From the NCBI RefSeq assembly GCF_014656455.1, contig NZ_BNCL01000001.1, positions 62,001-126,000 of the forward strand: a DNA stretch of 64,000 nt, written 5' to 3'. Below the pieces are notes generated by a model, which saw only the letters and a program-made list of their open reading frames with translations, was not told where the DNA came from and did no database searches. The translations under genes were made by a program, and so were the position numbers. Below, piece after piece: positions 8,418 through 16,749 of the stretch. This DNA comes from Paracoccus aerius. GTDB lineage: Bacteria; Pseudomonadota; Alphaproteobacteria; Rhodobacterales; Rhodobacteraceae. Position 1 is the stretch's first letter. Every line of letters starts with the position of its first letter.

Positions 8418-9260
8418 TCAGGCAAACAGCATCCCGTCCAGTTCGTTGCCGAAGTCGTCGACGGCATGGCACCAGACACGGAACCCCGTCAACGTATGGT
8501 TGCCGAAGGTGTTGATCAGGGGCACGTCGGCCGCGTCCAAGCCACGCGCAACGACGACCCGGCCGATCCGCCGCTGGTTGTTGCGCGGATCGAAGGTCCA
8601 CCACCTGCCGCCCAGGAAGACCTCAATCCAGGCTGCGAAATCCATAGGCGCGGCGGCCGCAGGCACGCCGATGTCGCCAACATAGCCGTTGACATAGCGG
8701 GCGGGGATGTTCAGCGCCCGCAGATAGGCCAGCGCCAGATGGGCAAAATCGCGGCAGACCGCCACGCCGTCCTGCCGGGCGCTTGCCGCCGTGCGGAACT
8801 GCGAGGCCAGTTTGTAGTCGAAGACCATGCTGCCGTGCACGTGGTCCACGATATGCTGCACACGGTTCCATCCGGGCGCGACATGGCCGAACAACTGCCA
8901 GGCCTCGTTGCTGACCAGATCCACCTCGACATAGCGCGAGGCGGTCAGGTAGCCCAGAACCTCGGGGGGCAGCGCCTCGACAGGCCATTCGGCGGCGTTG
9001 ACATCGGATTCGTCCCAGGTGCCGGGATCGTTCAGGGTGATGTCGCTGAAGATCGTGAAGATGCCTGCCGGCGCAACCATGCGCCGGCAGATGTTGCCGA
9101 ATCGGTCGACATAGCTCTGGACCGGGACCGAGGGGATGGTTCTCGCATCCTCAGGGAAGACAAAGTCGCGGTGCCGCGCTTCTTCCGGTGTCGTGAGGGT
9201 GATCAGGGGCGTGTCCTGCGGCACCTCGATCGTCATCTCGTGCCCGATCCGGATGCGCAT
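8418..9260 (-). CDS. Transglutaminase-like domain protein
   Basis: 280 residues. An N-terminal beta-rich domain is followed by the transglutaminase-like core with the nucleophile in GVAVCRDFAHLA (Cys169), the PARYVNGYVGDIG strand, and GGRWWTFDPRNN with the triad Asp (about 224). The canonical HAW motif is read here as FAAW (residues 208-211), so the catalytic His is replaced by Ala. I recall related proteins having FSAW at this place, so this may be a subfamily trait. The start ATG shares one base with the osmC stop (TGATG). A cysteine hydrolase or binding role is possible; substrate unknown. Confidence 0.82.
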   Translation of the reverse strand: MRIRIGHEMTIEVPQDTPLITLTTPEEARHRDFVFPEDARTIPSVPVQSYVDRFGNICRRMVAPAGIFTIFSDITLNDPGTWDESDVNAAEWPVEALPPEVLGYLTASRYVEVDLVSNEAWQLFGHVAPGWNRVQHIVDHVHGSMVFDYKLASQFRTAASARQDGVAVCRDFAHLALAYLRALNIPARYVNGYVGDIGVPAAAAPMDFAAWIEVFLGGRWWTFDPRNNQRRIGRVVVARGLDAADVPLINTFGNHTLTGFRVWCHAVDDFGNELDGMLFA

Positions 9261-9682
9261 CAGGCGACCGTTGCGTCCATCGTGACCTCGGCGTTCAGCA
9301 GCTTCGAGATCGGGCAGCCGGCCTTGGCCTTCTGCGCCAGTTCCTCGATCTGCGCCTTGTCGCCGTCAGCCGAGATCTGGGTCACCAGATGCGCCTTGGT
9401 CACGGTAAAACCGTCACCGTCCTTCTCCAGCGTGATCTTGGACGTGGTCTTGATGTCGATATTGCCGATGCCTGCCCCGGACAGCATGTTCGACAGCGCC
9501 ATGCTGAAGCAGGCAGCATGGGCCGCGCCGACCAGTTCCTCGGGGTTGGTGCCAGGCTCGTCGCCGAACCGCTTGTTGAAGCCATAGGAAAGTTCGTTCA
9601 AGGCGCCCGACTGGGTCGAGACCGTGCCATTGCCGTCCTTCAGCCCGCCCTGCCAGGTGGCCGATCCGCTGCGTGTGAACAT
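9260..9682 (-). CDS. OsmC/Ohr family peroxide-detoxification protein
   Basis: 140 residues, the normal size. OsmC proteins reduce organic hydroperoxides with two cysteines. Seen: N-terminal RSGSATWQGGLKDGNG, the helix NPEELVGAAHAACFSMALS with the first cysteine, and KAKAGCPISKLLN with the second. The start has AAGGA upstream. The stop overlaps the start of the transglutaminase-like gene by one base, so both are translated from one message. The pattern matches the OsmC branch rather than Ohr, but assignment within the family is not certain. Confidence 0.92.
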   Translation of the reverse strand: MFTRSGSATWQGGLKDGNGTVSTQSGALNELSYGFNKRFGDEPGTNPEELVGAAHAACFSMALSNMLSGAGIGNIDIKTTSKITLEKDGDGFTVTKAHLVTQISADGDKAQIEELAQKAKAGCPISKLLNAEVTMDATVA

Positions 9683-9758
9683 CGATTGTCCTTTCTGCGT
9701 TCATCCTTCGGCGAGCGGAACGCATGGAACGCAGAGAGGTTCGCGGCCTGCGGAAATA

Positions 9759-10925
9759 TCAGCGGCGCGGAAACAGCCGCTGGTGTTCGGCGATGGCAAA
9801 GCGGTCGGTCATGCCTGCGACGTAATCAAGAACGATCCGCGCGCAGGCGGTTTCGTCGCCCGCCTTGCGGGCCAGGTCGCTCCAATGATCGGGCATCCGG
9901 CCCGGGTCGTGCAGGAACAGCGGGAACAGGTCGTTCAGCATAGCCGTGACCTTGGTGCGTTCAACCACGACCGCGGGCGCGCGATACATGCGCGTGAACA
10001 GGAAGGACTTGATCGCCTTGATGTTCTGGTAAAGCGGCTTGGAAAACCTGATGATCGGCCCGTCCATGTCGCGGATTTCCTGCGCCGATTGCGGCTGCAA
10101 CCCGGCCAGCCGGTTCTGGGCCACGGCGATCACATCCTCGACCATGACGCCGAAGACGCGGCGCAGCGCCTCGTAACGGCGGCGGGTCGGGTCCAGATCG
10201 GGGTAAAGATGGTCGACCTCGGCAAAGGCGGGGCCCACGACCGGCAGTTCGGCCAGTTCATCTTCCGTGAACAGGTCAGCCCGCAGTCCGTCGTGCAGGT
10301 CGTGATGGTTGTAGGCCACGTCATCCGCAACGGCGGCCACTTGGGCCTCGGCACTGGCATTGGTGTGCAGTTCCAGATCCCAGTCGGCATTCACCTCGGC
10401 CAGGGCATAGGGCAGGGGGCCGGTCACCGGGCCGTTGTGCTTGGCAATGCCCTCCAAGGCCTCCCATGTCAGGTTCAGGCCGTCGAAGTCGGCATAATGC
10501 CGTTCCAGCCGGGTCACGATCCGTAGGGCCTGGGCATTGTGGTCGAAGCCGCCATAGGGCTGCATCAGCGCCGCCAGGGCATCTTCGCCCGTATGGCCGA
10601 AGGGCGGATGGCCCAGGTCATGGGCAAGCGCCACCGTTTCCGCCAGATCCGTGTTCAGGCCAAGCGCGCCGGCGATGGTCCGCGCGACCTGCGCGACCTC
10701 GACCGTGTGGGTCAGGCGGGTGCGGAAATAATCGCCGCGATAGGCCTCTCCGTCATGTTCGACGAAGACCTGGGTCTTGTGCTTCAGGCGCCGGAAGGCC
10801 GAGGAATGGATGATCCGGTCCCGGTCGCGTTGCCAAGGACTGCGGAAGGTGGACATGCGTTCCGGGTGCAGCCGCCCGCGGCTGTCTTCGGGGTGGCAGG
10901 CATAGGGCGCGATCGCACTGGACAT
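9759..10925 (-). CDS. dgt: dGTP triphosphohydrolase-like HD-domain protein
   Basis: About 388 residues. Hydrolyses dNTPs to the nucleoside and triphosphate, limiting nucleotide pools. Motifs: SAFRRLKHKTQVF near the N-terminus, the first metal histidine in RTRLTHTVEVAQVAR, the HD dyad in LAHDLGHPPFGHTGE, and a later conserved Asp in DDVAYNHHDLHD. It is of the short, dGTPase-like type rather than the 500-residue E. coli enzyme. The chosen start is ATG 10925 (MSSAIAPYACHP); a TTG lies 24 bases upstream. It is divergent from the ErpA-like gene with 77 bp between. Confidence 0.92.
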   Translation of the reverse strand: MSSAIAPYACHPEDSRGRLHPERMSTFRSPWQRDRDRIIHSSAFRRLKHKTQVFVEHDGEAYRGDYFRTRLTHTVEVAQVARTIAGALGLNTDLAETVALAHDLGHPPFGHTGEDALAALMQPYGGFDHNAQALRIVTRLERHYADFDGLNLTWEALEGIAKHNGPVTGPLPYALAEVNADWDLELHTNASAEAQVAAVADDVAYNHHDLHDGLRADLFTEDELAELPVVGPAFAEVDHLYPDLDPTRRRYEALRRVFGVMVEDVIAVAQNRLAGLQPQSAQEIRDMDGPIIRFSKPLYQNIKAIKSFLFTRMYRAPAVVVERTKVTAMLNDLFPLFLHDPGRMPDHWSDLARKAGDETACARIVLDYVAGMTDRFAIAEHQRLFPRR

Positions 10926-11002
10926 CAGGGGGCAGGGCCTTCCTTGCAACAGGTGCGGTGGACCTTATATTTAGGCACTCAAGACGAAAACGGGAACGCC
11001 CC

Positions 11003-11326
11003 ATGAACCTGCCGCCCAAAGTCACCGAACGCGCCTTCGCCCGCCTGGCCGAGATCAACGATTCGGGGGAAACCCGCCCGCTGCGCGTCGCAGTCGCAGG
11101 CGGGGGTTGTTCGGGCTTCCAATACGACATCCGACTGGACCAGGCCGAGGCGGATGACCTTGTGCTGGAGGGCGGGGGCCAGAAGGTCGTGGTCGATCCG
11201 GTTTCGCTGCCCTATCTGGCGGGGGCCACGATTGATTTTGCAGATGAACTGATCGGCGCGCGCTTCGTGATCGAGAATCCCAATGCCTCGTCCAGTTGCG
11301 GCTGCGGCACCTCCTTCTCGATCTAG
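11003..11326 (+). CDS. erpA: A-type iron-sulfur carrier (ErpA/IscA family)
   Basis: 107 residues. Transfers Fe-S clusters to apoproteins. The three conserved cysteines are present: Cys36 in GGGCSGF, and Cys99 and Cys101 in the C-terminal CGCG. The start MNLPPKVTERAF matches the family; an upstream in-frame ATG at 10958 would add an unrelated extension. ErpA rather than IscA or SufA is suggested by its isolation from isc/suf genes, which is a weak argument. Its stop codon overlaps, on the other strand, the stop of the next gene (CTAG at 11323-11326). Confidence 0.9.
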   Translation: MNLPPKVTERAFARLAEINDSGETRPLRVAVAGGGCSGFQYDIRLDQAEADDLVLEGGGQKVVVDPVSLPYLAGATIDFADELIGARFVIENPNASSSCGCGTSFSI

Positions 11327-11964
11327 CCGCAAACCCGGCTGCGGGTGTCCAGGTCGATATCCAGCCTGCGCAGGCCAGGGGTCGGCAGGCGGTTGAAGTC
11401 GCTGCGGGCAAAGGTGTCGAAGTCGTCGCGCAGGTCCTGAAGGCCCGGCGCGGGAAGAAGGTTCAGCGCCCGGCGGTCGTTCTCGTCGCGCTCCTCTAGC
11501 TCGGTCGTCACGGTCAGGCCCTGGCAGATGTCCAGGGACCCTGCCGCGGCCACGCGGACCTTCCCCTCGGTCTCGATCAGGCGGATGATGTAGCCATGCT
11601 TGCGCGCGACCGAGGCGCCGAAGGTCATCGGCTCCTCGACCTCGGTCCATTCGGTCTCGGGACGGAACAGCGCATCCTCTCCTTGCCAGTCGGCGCCGTG
11701 GGCAAAGCGGACGACCCATGTTCCCGGCGGCACCAGCAGGCGGAAGAACTGCCCGCCATGGATATAGCCCGCCATCACCGGATCGCCCCCTGTTTCCGGT
11801 GACAGGAAGACCGCATAGTCCCGCCCCGGCAGGGTCTGGACGACAAGGGGAAGGGTCGCAGGCAGCCCGCTGCGGTTCCACATCAGGCCCGCGCGCGGCC
11901 GATCCTGCGCCAGCGCGGGCAGGGCCAGGGTCATCATCAGCAGAATGGCGATCAGGCGACGCAT
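11323..11964 (-). CDS. Secreted protein of unknown function
   Basis: 213 residues with a clear signal peptide: MRRLIAILLMMTLALPALAQ, cleavage near ALAQ-D. The mature protein has MAGYIHGGQFFRLLVPPGTWVVRFAHG and a Cys pair (LDICQG and the C-terminal VCG) that could form a disulfide. I do not recognise a family. No obvious ribosome site precedes the start at 11964. It is divergent from the exonuclease III gene and converges on erpA with overlapping stops. Confidence 0.65.
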   Translation of the reverse strand: MRRLIAILLMMTLALPALAQDRPRAGLMWNRSGLPATLPLVVQTLPGRDYAVFLSPETGGDPVMAGYIHGGQFFRLLVPPGTWVVRFAHGADWQGEDALFRPETEWTEVEEPMTFGASVARKHGYIIRLIETEGKVRVAAAGSLDICQGLTVTTELEERDENDRRALNLLPAPGLQDLRDDFDTFARSDFNRLPTPGLRRLDIDLDTRSRVCG

Positions 11965-12030
11965 GGGGGAAGAACGTATCTGCCCCGCCCCCGGTTGCCA
12001 ATCGCGGGGCGGCGGATAAAGATGCGGCCC

Positions 12031-12816
12031 ATGAAAATCGCGACATTCAACATCAACGGCGTCAAGGCCCGGATCCAGGCGCTGACCGATTGGCTGGCCG
12101 GATCGGGGGCGGATCTGGTCGTCCTGCAGGAAATCAAATCCGTGGACGAGGGCTTTCCCCGCGCCCATTTCGAGGATCTGGGCTGGACCGTCGAGACGCA
12201 CGGCCAGAAGGGCTTCAACGGCGTGGCGATCCTGTCCAAGCTGCCGCTGGAGGATGTGCAGCGCGGACTGCCTGGCGACGATTCCGACGAACAGGCCCGC
12301 TATATCGAGGCGACGGTGGTGGGTTCCACGGCGGTGCGCATCGCAGGGCTGTATCTGCCCAACGGCAACCCGGCCCCGGGCCCGAAATACGACTACAAGC
12401 TGGCCTGGATGGAGCGTTTGCGCCTGCGCGCCGCGGAACTGCTGGAAAGCGAGCTTCCGGTGGTGATGCTGGGCGATTTCAACATCATCCCCGAACCGCG
12501 CGACGCCGCCCGGCCGCAAGCCTGGGTCGATGACGCCCTGTTCCTGCCCCAAAGCCGCGAGGCGTTCCGGCGGATCGTGAACCAGGGCTGGACCGATGCG
12601 GTCCGGATCCGCGACCCTTGGGCCACGCGCGGGCCGTTCACCTTCTGGGATTATCAGGCCGGTTCCTGGTCGCGCGATGACGGGATCCGCATCGACCACC
12701 TGCTGTTGTCGCCGCAGGCCGCCGACCTTCTGGTGGAAACCGGCATCGACAAGGAGGCCCGCGCCGCCGAAAAGCCCAGCGACCACGTGCCCGTGTGGGT
12801 GCGGCTGGCCGCCTAA
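12031..12816 (+). CDS. xth: Exodeoxyribonuclease III
   Basis: 261 residues. AP endonuclease and 3'-5' exonuclease of base-excision repair. Motifs of the endonuclease/exonuclease/phosphatase fold appear in order: MKIATFNINGVKAR, LQEIKSVDEGFP, LYLPNGNPAPGPKYDYKLAW, GDFNIIPEPRDA, and the C-terminal IDHLLLS and SDHVPVW with the catalytic His. The start at 12031 fits the family; ATG 12022 is an alternative. The stop overlaps the stop of the cation efflux gene on the other strand (CTAA at 12813-12816). Confidence 0.95.
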   Translation: MKIATFNINGVKARIQALTDWLAGSGADLVVLQEIKSVDEGFPRAHFEDLGWTVETHGQKGFNGVAILSKLPLEDVQRGLPGDDSDEQARYIEATVVGSTAVRIAGLYLPNGNPAPGPKYDYKLAWMERLRLRAAELLESELPVVMLGDFNIIPEPRDAARPQAWVDDALFLPQSREAFRRIVNQGWTDAVRIRDPWATRGPFTFWDYQAGSWSRDDGIRIDHLLLSPQAADLLVETGIDKEARAAEKPSDHVPVWVRLAA

Positions 12817-13700
12817 AGCACCAGCACGCCCGAATGCTTGGCCTTGTGTTCGGGTTCGACATGGATCGTGATCTGCGCGTCGTCCAGCCGCTTCTTCAGC
12901 GCGGCCTCGATCCGGTCGCAGATCGCATGGGCCTGGGCCACGGGCGTGTCCCCGTCCACGACAAGGTGAAAGTCGATAAAGGTCATGCGGCCCGCGTGGC
13001 GGGTGCGCAGGTCATGCGCTTCGATCGCGCCATCCGCGTGGTCCGAGATGGTCGAACGGATGTCGCGCAGCAGGTCGTCGGACACCGCCTTGTCCATCAG
13101 CCCGCCCAGGGATGCCGACATCACCTTCCAGCCCGACCACAGGATATTGACCGCAACCAAACCGGCCAGGATCGGGTCCAGGATCGGACGGTCCGCGGCA
13201 ATGGCTAGCACGACCCCCAGGATCACGCCCGCCGAGGTGATGACGTCGGACAGCAGGTGCTGGCCGTCGGCCACAAGGGCCGGGGATTTCAGGCGACGGC
13301 CCTGCCGGATCAGGACCATGCACCAGACCGCATTGATGCAGCCCGCAAAGCCATTCAGCAGCAGCCCGCTGACCGGGGCATCTAGAGGCTGCGGGTTGCG
13401 GATGCCCTGATAGGCTTCTTCAAGGATCAGCAGCGCTGCGACGATGATCATCACGCCTTCAAGCACGGCCGACAGGAACTCGGCCTTGTGGTGGCCGTAA
13501 GGGTGGCTGCGGTCGGCAGGGCGTTGCGCGATGCGGATGGCAATCAGCGCGGCCACCGCGGTGGCGACATTGACGGTGCTTTCCAAGGCATCGGACAAAA
13601 GCGCAACGGACCCGGTGATCTGCCAAGCCACCGTCTTTAGGCCAAGGACGATGATCCCGATCACGATGCTGCCCAGTGCGATCTTGATGGTGCGGTTCAT
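12813..13700 (-). CDS. Cation diffusion facilitator transporter
   Basis: 295 residues. An inner-membrane metal/proton antiporter of the CDF family with about six hydrophobic segments and a C-terminal cytoplasmic domain (from about residue 205; [22 protein letters not shown]). The TM5 metal site is intact (His149 and Asp153 in [11 protein letters not shown]). In TM2 the site reads SDALESTVN: Asp37 is present, but the residue four later is Ser41 instead of Asp. [10 protein letters not shown] is the conserved TM2-TM3 loop. Start at 13700 has AAAAGGA. Metal specificity cannot be read. Confidence 0.92.
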   Translation of the reverse strand: MNRTIKIALGSIVIGIIVLGLKTVAWQITGSVALLSDALESTVNVATAVAALIAIRIAQRPADRSHPYGHHKAEFLSAVLEGVMIIVAALLILEEAYQGIRNPQPLDAPVSGLLLNGFAGCINAVWCMVLIRQGRRLKSPALVADGQHLLSDVITSAGVILGVVLAIAADRPILDPILAGLVAVNILWSGWKVMSASLGGLMDKAVSDDLLRDIRSTISDHADGAIEAHDLRTRHAGRMTFIDFHLVVDGDTPVAQAHAICDRIEAALKKRLDDAQITIHVEPEHKAKHSGVLVL

Positions 13701-13817
13701 CGCGACGGTCCTTTTGCGTCATGGGCTCCCGTCGGGCGTCGTCTGACAGAATCCCCTTCCAGTTGCAACTGGAAAGGCGCTGTGGACCGCGGCTGCCGGC
13801 TTGGGTATCGAGGCGGG

Positions 13818-14144
13818 ATGCAGAGCCTTGCCATCTACCTGTTCGCCGCATTCGCCGAAATTGCAGGCTGCTTTGCCTTCTGGGCCTGGCTCCGCCTGGA
13901 CCGATCGGCTTTCTGGGTGCTGCCCGGACTGGGTCTGCTGGCGCTGTTTGCATGGCTTCTGGCGCATAGCCCGGCCGATCACGCGGGGCGGGCCTATGCC
14001 GCTTATGGCGGGATCTACATCACCGCCTCGCTGTTCTGGATGTGGCTGGCCGAGGGGCGGCGGCCCGATCAATGGGACGCAATTGGCGCGTTGGTCTGCC
14101 TGGCGGGCGCGGCCATCATCCTGTGGGGACCGCGCGCCGCCTGA
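13818..14144 (+). CDS. UPF0060 (YnfA) membrane protein
   Basis: 108 residues, four predicted membrane helices, normal for Ynf[17 protein letters not shown], the conserved [14 protein letters not shown] segment and LFWMWLAEG...[15 protein letters not shown]. The fold resembles small multidrug resistance proteins; transport of toxic cations has been proposed for some members. The start has GAGGCGGG upstream. It is divergent from the cation efflux gene with 117 bp between. Confidence 0.92.
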   Translation: MQSLAIYLFAAFAEIAGCFAFWAWLRLDRSAFWVLPGLGLLALFAWLLAHSPADHAGRAYAAYGGIYITASLFWMWLAEGRRPDQWDAIGALVCLAGAAIILWGPRAA

Positions 14145-14155
14145 TTTGCAAACGA

Positions 14156-14497
14156 TTATCGGTCGCCTTCGTTTTCGTGTTCGTCGTCGTCACCGAACCG
14201 GGCATCGTCCGAATATTCGTCCTCGCCTTCGCCCACATACTTCGCGCTCAGCGCGATCGAGTGGTTGTCATGCGTGGGGTCCATGACGACGTCCGACGGG
14301 ATTTCGCCCGCAAGCCATTCGCGCAGTTCCTCTCGGATCTCGGACGGTTCTTGTCCGGTCGCCTCGGCCAGATAGGACACGAAGGCACGCTGGTCGCCGT
14401 CGATCTCGTCCAGGTCGGCCTCGTCGACCTCGGGCCATTTTTCCACGATTGCATCGTAGAATGCGGCCCAGTTCTGCTGCACATGGCTCCATTTCAT
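14156..14497 (-). CDS. CsbD-like acidic small protein
   Basis: 113 residues. N-terminal MKWSHVQQNWAAFYDAIVEK and WPEVDEADLDEIDGDQRAF recall CsbD (W..V..NW......W....DDL..I.G.R), a general-stress protein of unknown mechanism. The C-terminal part is very acidic and ends DDDEHENEGDR. The start ATG overlaps the stop of the entericidin-like gene by one base (TGATG), so it is the third member of a coupled chain. Confidence 0.6.
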   Translation of the reverse strand: MKWSHVQQNWAAFYDAIVEKWPEVDEADLDEIDGDQRAFVSYLAEATGQEPSEIREELREWLAGEIPSDVVMDPTHDNHSIALSAKYVGEGEDEYSDDARFGDDDEHENEGDR

Positions 14498-14625
14498 CAG
14501 TATCCGCCTCCCATCGACGACTGTGCCCAAGTGGCAATGCCCGTTATGTCTTCGCCCACGCCGGCGACCGTGTTGCAGCCAGCCAGCACCATGCAGGCCA
14601 GCAATGTGCCTATCACTGCTCTCAT
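14497..14625 (-). CDS. Entericidin-like small lipoprotein
   Basis: 42 residues: MRAVIGTLLACMVLAGCNTV, then AGVGEDITGIATWAQSSMGGGY. The lipobox LAGC gives a mature lipoprotein of about 26 residues with the NTVAGVGEDI motif of the entericidin A/B family. Entericidins are small envelope lipoproteins; the B form has been linked to stationary-phase lysis. The start overlaps the stop of the solute-binding protein (ATGA), and its stop overlaps the next start. The ribosome site GGAGGCAGAGGA lies inside the preceding gene. Confidence 0.82.
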   Translation of the reverse strand: MRAVIGTLLACMVLAGCNTVAGVGEDITGIATWAQSSMGGGY

Positions 14626-16484
14626 TCCTCTGCCTCCTGCCACCACAGCTCGGGCATGAAGCCCGGCCAATCTCCGTAAAGCGGCGTTGTTTCGGCAGGA
14701 TACCGCAGGTCCGCAGCATGGGCCAGCCGCGAGACCGGCGAGAACCCTGCCGGTATCACGTAACGCCCCGCGGTCAGAATTCGATCCAAGGCCCGCACGG
14801 CCGCCGTAAAATCCGCTTCCGATCGCGCATTGACCATTGCGGCGATCACGGCTTCGGCTGCCGGGCTTTTCATGCCCATCCAGTTGCGGCTGCCCGGCTG
14901 GTCGGCGGCATCCGATCCCCAGTATAGCAGCTGTTCGTTGCCCGGCGACAGCGACAGCGCGCGTTCATACCAGGTCATGTCGAACTGGAATTCGTTGGTG
15001 CGCTGCACGAATTGCGCGGCGTCCAGCAGCGTGATGCGGACCTGCATTCCAAGGTTGCGCAGCGCCTGGACATAGATGTCGGCGATCTGCTGGGTTTCCG
15101 ATGCCGTGCGCATCGACGTGCCCGACTGGTTCAGCAGGATCTCGAAGGCGAAGGGGCGGCCCTCGGCGTTTTTCAAGACGCCCTCCTGCACCGTCCAGCC
15201 CGCCTCTGACAGCAGCGCGATGGCCCGGCGCAGCCCGGTCCGGTCCAGCACGCGGTCGGATCCTTCGGGCAGCGTGTATCCTTCAAGCGTTCCCGGCGGC
15301 AGGTCCGCCGCGAAGGGTTCCAGCAGGTCGGCAACCTTGCCTGCCGCAGGGCCGGGCTGCATGGCCAGGCCAGAATTGGCAAAATAGGAGGTAATGCGCC
15401 GATCCTTGCCGCCGTTCAGGGTGGCGTTGATGAAGCGGAAATTGAAGGCCTCGATCATCGCCTGCCTGACCCGCCAGTCGGCGAACAGCGGGTTGCGGGT
15501 GTTCATCACCAGCCCCATGATCCCCGAGGGCCGGCCATTGGGGATCTCGGCCTTGACCGCATCGCCGCGCGTCATCAGGGGGAAATCGTATTCCCCGTCC
15601 CACTTATGCGCCGACAGCTCGCGCCAGACGGTCACCTGGCCCGCCTTGAAGGCCTCGAACATGGCATTAGCATCGCCAAAATAGTCGTAGCGTATGACGT
15701 CCAGGTTGTTGCGCCCGCGATTGACCGGCAGGTCCTTTCCCCAGTAGTCCGGGTTGCGGCGGAAGGTGATCATGCGGCCCGGATCGACCTGGTCCACGAC
15801 ATAGGGACCGGACCCGATCGGCGCCTCGAGGCCCGAGGCCGAGAAGTCTTGTCCTTCCCATTGGGCCTTTTTCAGGATCGGGCGCAGGCCCATCAGCATC
15901 GCCAATTCGCGGTCGTCCTCGGCGAAGGTGAAGCGGATGCTGCGTTCGCCGGTCTGCTCCATCTTCGTGACCTTGGCCCATGCCCCGTGATAGCGCGGAT
16001 GGCCCTGCGTCCCCAGCACCTCATAAGACCACATCACGTCCTCGATGGTGACGGGGGTGCCATCCGAAAAGCGCGCCTCGGGTCGAAGCGTGAACTCGAC
16101 CCATCGGCGGTCGGGGCTGGTTTCCATGCTTTCGGCCAGAAGACCGTAGAGGGTGAAGGGCTCGTCCAAGGTTCGGTACATCAGCGTTTCGACGACATGG
16201 CTGCCCACGCCCCATGCTGCATTGCCCTTGAGCACCCAGGGCTTGAGCGAGTCGAAGCCGCCCGGCTCGGCCAAACGAATCATTCCGCCCTTCGGCGCGT
16301 CAGGGTTGACGTATGGCAAGGCGGAAAATCGCTGGGGTAGAGCGGGCTCCCCATACATGGCCATGGCATGGGCCGGTTCGGCACCAACGGGAAGCGACAT
16401 TGATGCAACACCCAGAAAACCAGCCAAAATCAGGCACAAGGGGCGGATACATGCCATTTCGTTAAGGTTTCTTAAGATTTTCAT
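14622..16484 (-). CDS. Family 5 extracellular solute-binding protein (peptide ABC transport)
   Basis: 620 residues with a signal peptide (hydrophobic core around residues 15-33, cleavage near VGAEP). Periplasmic peptide/oligosaccharide-binding fold: LPYVNPDAPKGGMIRLAEPG near the N-terminus and ARFSDGTPVTIEDVMWSYE, as in YejA-type proteins. The length and this N-terminus fit the YejA group. No permease or ATPase gene is adjacent, so it must serve a transporter encoded elsewhere. The start at 16484 has AGGCGG upstream. It heads a chain with an entericidin-like lipoprotein and a CsbD-like protein, joined by overlapping start and stop codons. Confidence 0.9.
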   Translation of the reverse strand: MKILRNLNEMACIRPLCLILAGFLGVASMSLPVGAEPAHAMAMYGEPALPQRFSALPYVNPDAPKGGMIRLAEPGGFDSLKPWVLKGNAAWGVGSHVVETLMYRTLDEPFTLYGLLAESMETSPDRRWVEFTLRPEARFSDGTPVTIEDVMWSYEVLGTQGHPRYHGAWAKVTKMEQTGERSIRFTFAEDDRELAMLMGLRPILKKAQWEGQDFSASGLEAPIGSGPYVVDQVDPGRMITFRRNPDYWGKDLPVNRGRNNLDVIRYDYFGDANAMFEAFKAGQVTVWRELSAHKWDGEYDFPLMTRGDAVKAEIPNGRPSGIMGLVMNTRNPLFADWRVRQAMIEAFNFRFINATLNGGKDRRITSYFANSGLAMQPGPAAGKVADLLEPFAADLPPGTLEGYTLPEGSDRVLDRTGLRRAIALLSEAGWTVQEGVLKNAEGRPFAFEILLNQSGTSMRTASETQQIADIYVQALRNLGMQVRITLLDAAQFVQRTNEFQFDMTWYERALSLSPGNEQLLYWGSDAADQPGSRNWMGMKSPAAEAVIAAMVNARSEADFTAAVRALDRILTAGRYVIPAGFSPVSRLAHAADLRYPAETTPLYGDWPGFMPELWWQEAEE

Positions 16485-16568
16485 CGTCCGCCTGCCTGCT
16501 TTTCTTCTTTTCGATTCAGATTCAACTGACTTGGATCGGGATCGTCAATGGCAGGACAAACTTCTCGG

Positions 16569-16597
16569 TTGGACTCGGGCGGGGGTTGGCGTATAAA
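16569..16597 (+). promoter_or_regulatory. Sigma-70-type promoter of the candidate small RNA
   Basis: TTGGAC at 16569-16574, then a 17-base spacer, then TATAAA at 16592-16597. The predicted transcription start is near 16604. No protein gene on this strand begins before the terminator at 16650. Confidence 0.65.
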
Positions 16598-16603
16598 TGA
16601 CTT

Positions 16604-16678
16604 ACTGCTCGATAGGTTTCTTGCCTGTATGAAACCTGCCTCATGACTTGCGCCCGCCTTGTGCGGGCGCTTTTTTTT
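16604..16678 (+). ncRNA. Candidate trans-acting small RNA, about 75 nt
   Basis: A free-standing transcription unit between divergent genes. It has a well-spaced promoter, a 7-bp hairpin (AGGTTTC 16614-16620 / GAAACCT 16631-16637) with a pyrimidine-rich ten-base loop TTGCCTGTAT, a single-stranded TGCCTCATGACTT-like linker, and an 8-bp GC terminator (16650-16657/16663-16670) with eight T residues (16671-16678). The size and two-hairpin shape recall the alphaproteobacterial alpha-r8/MmgR RNA (Rfam suhB), which in Sinorhizobium affects polyhydroxybutyrate granules. That link is from memory and unverified. It lies just upstream of 3-hydroxybutyrate dehydrogenase, but its terminator makes it a separate RNA. 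Confidence 0.65.
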
Positions 16679-16685
16679 CATCATG

Positions 16686-16697
16686 CTGCAGCTGCAA
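16686..16697 (+). promoter_or_regulatory. Possible PhaR-like operator upstream of bdhA
   Basis: CTGC-AGCT-GCAA, one base away from the CTGC-N3/4-GCAG motif reported for PhaR of Rhodobacteraceae. It is 53 bases before the bdhA start. The motif is short, so chance occurrence is possible. Confidence 0.3.
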
Positions 16698-16749
16698 ACG
16701 GCCGCGAAACAACATTGGCCGGTTAAAGCCGTCAGTCAGGAGGGGGGCG

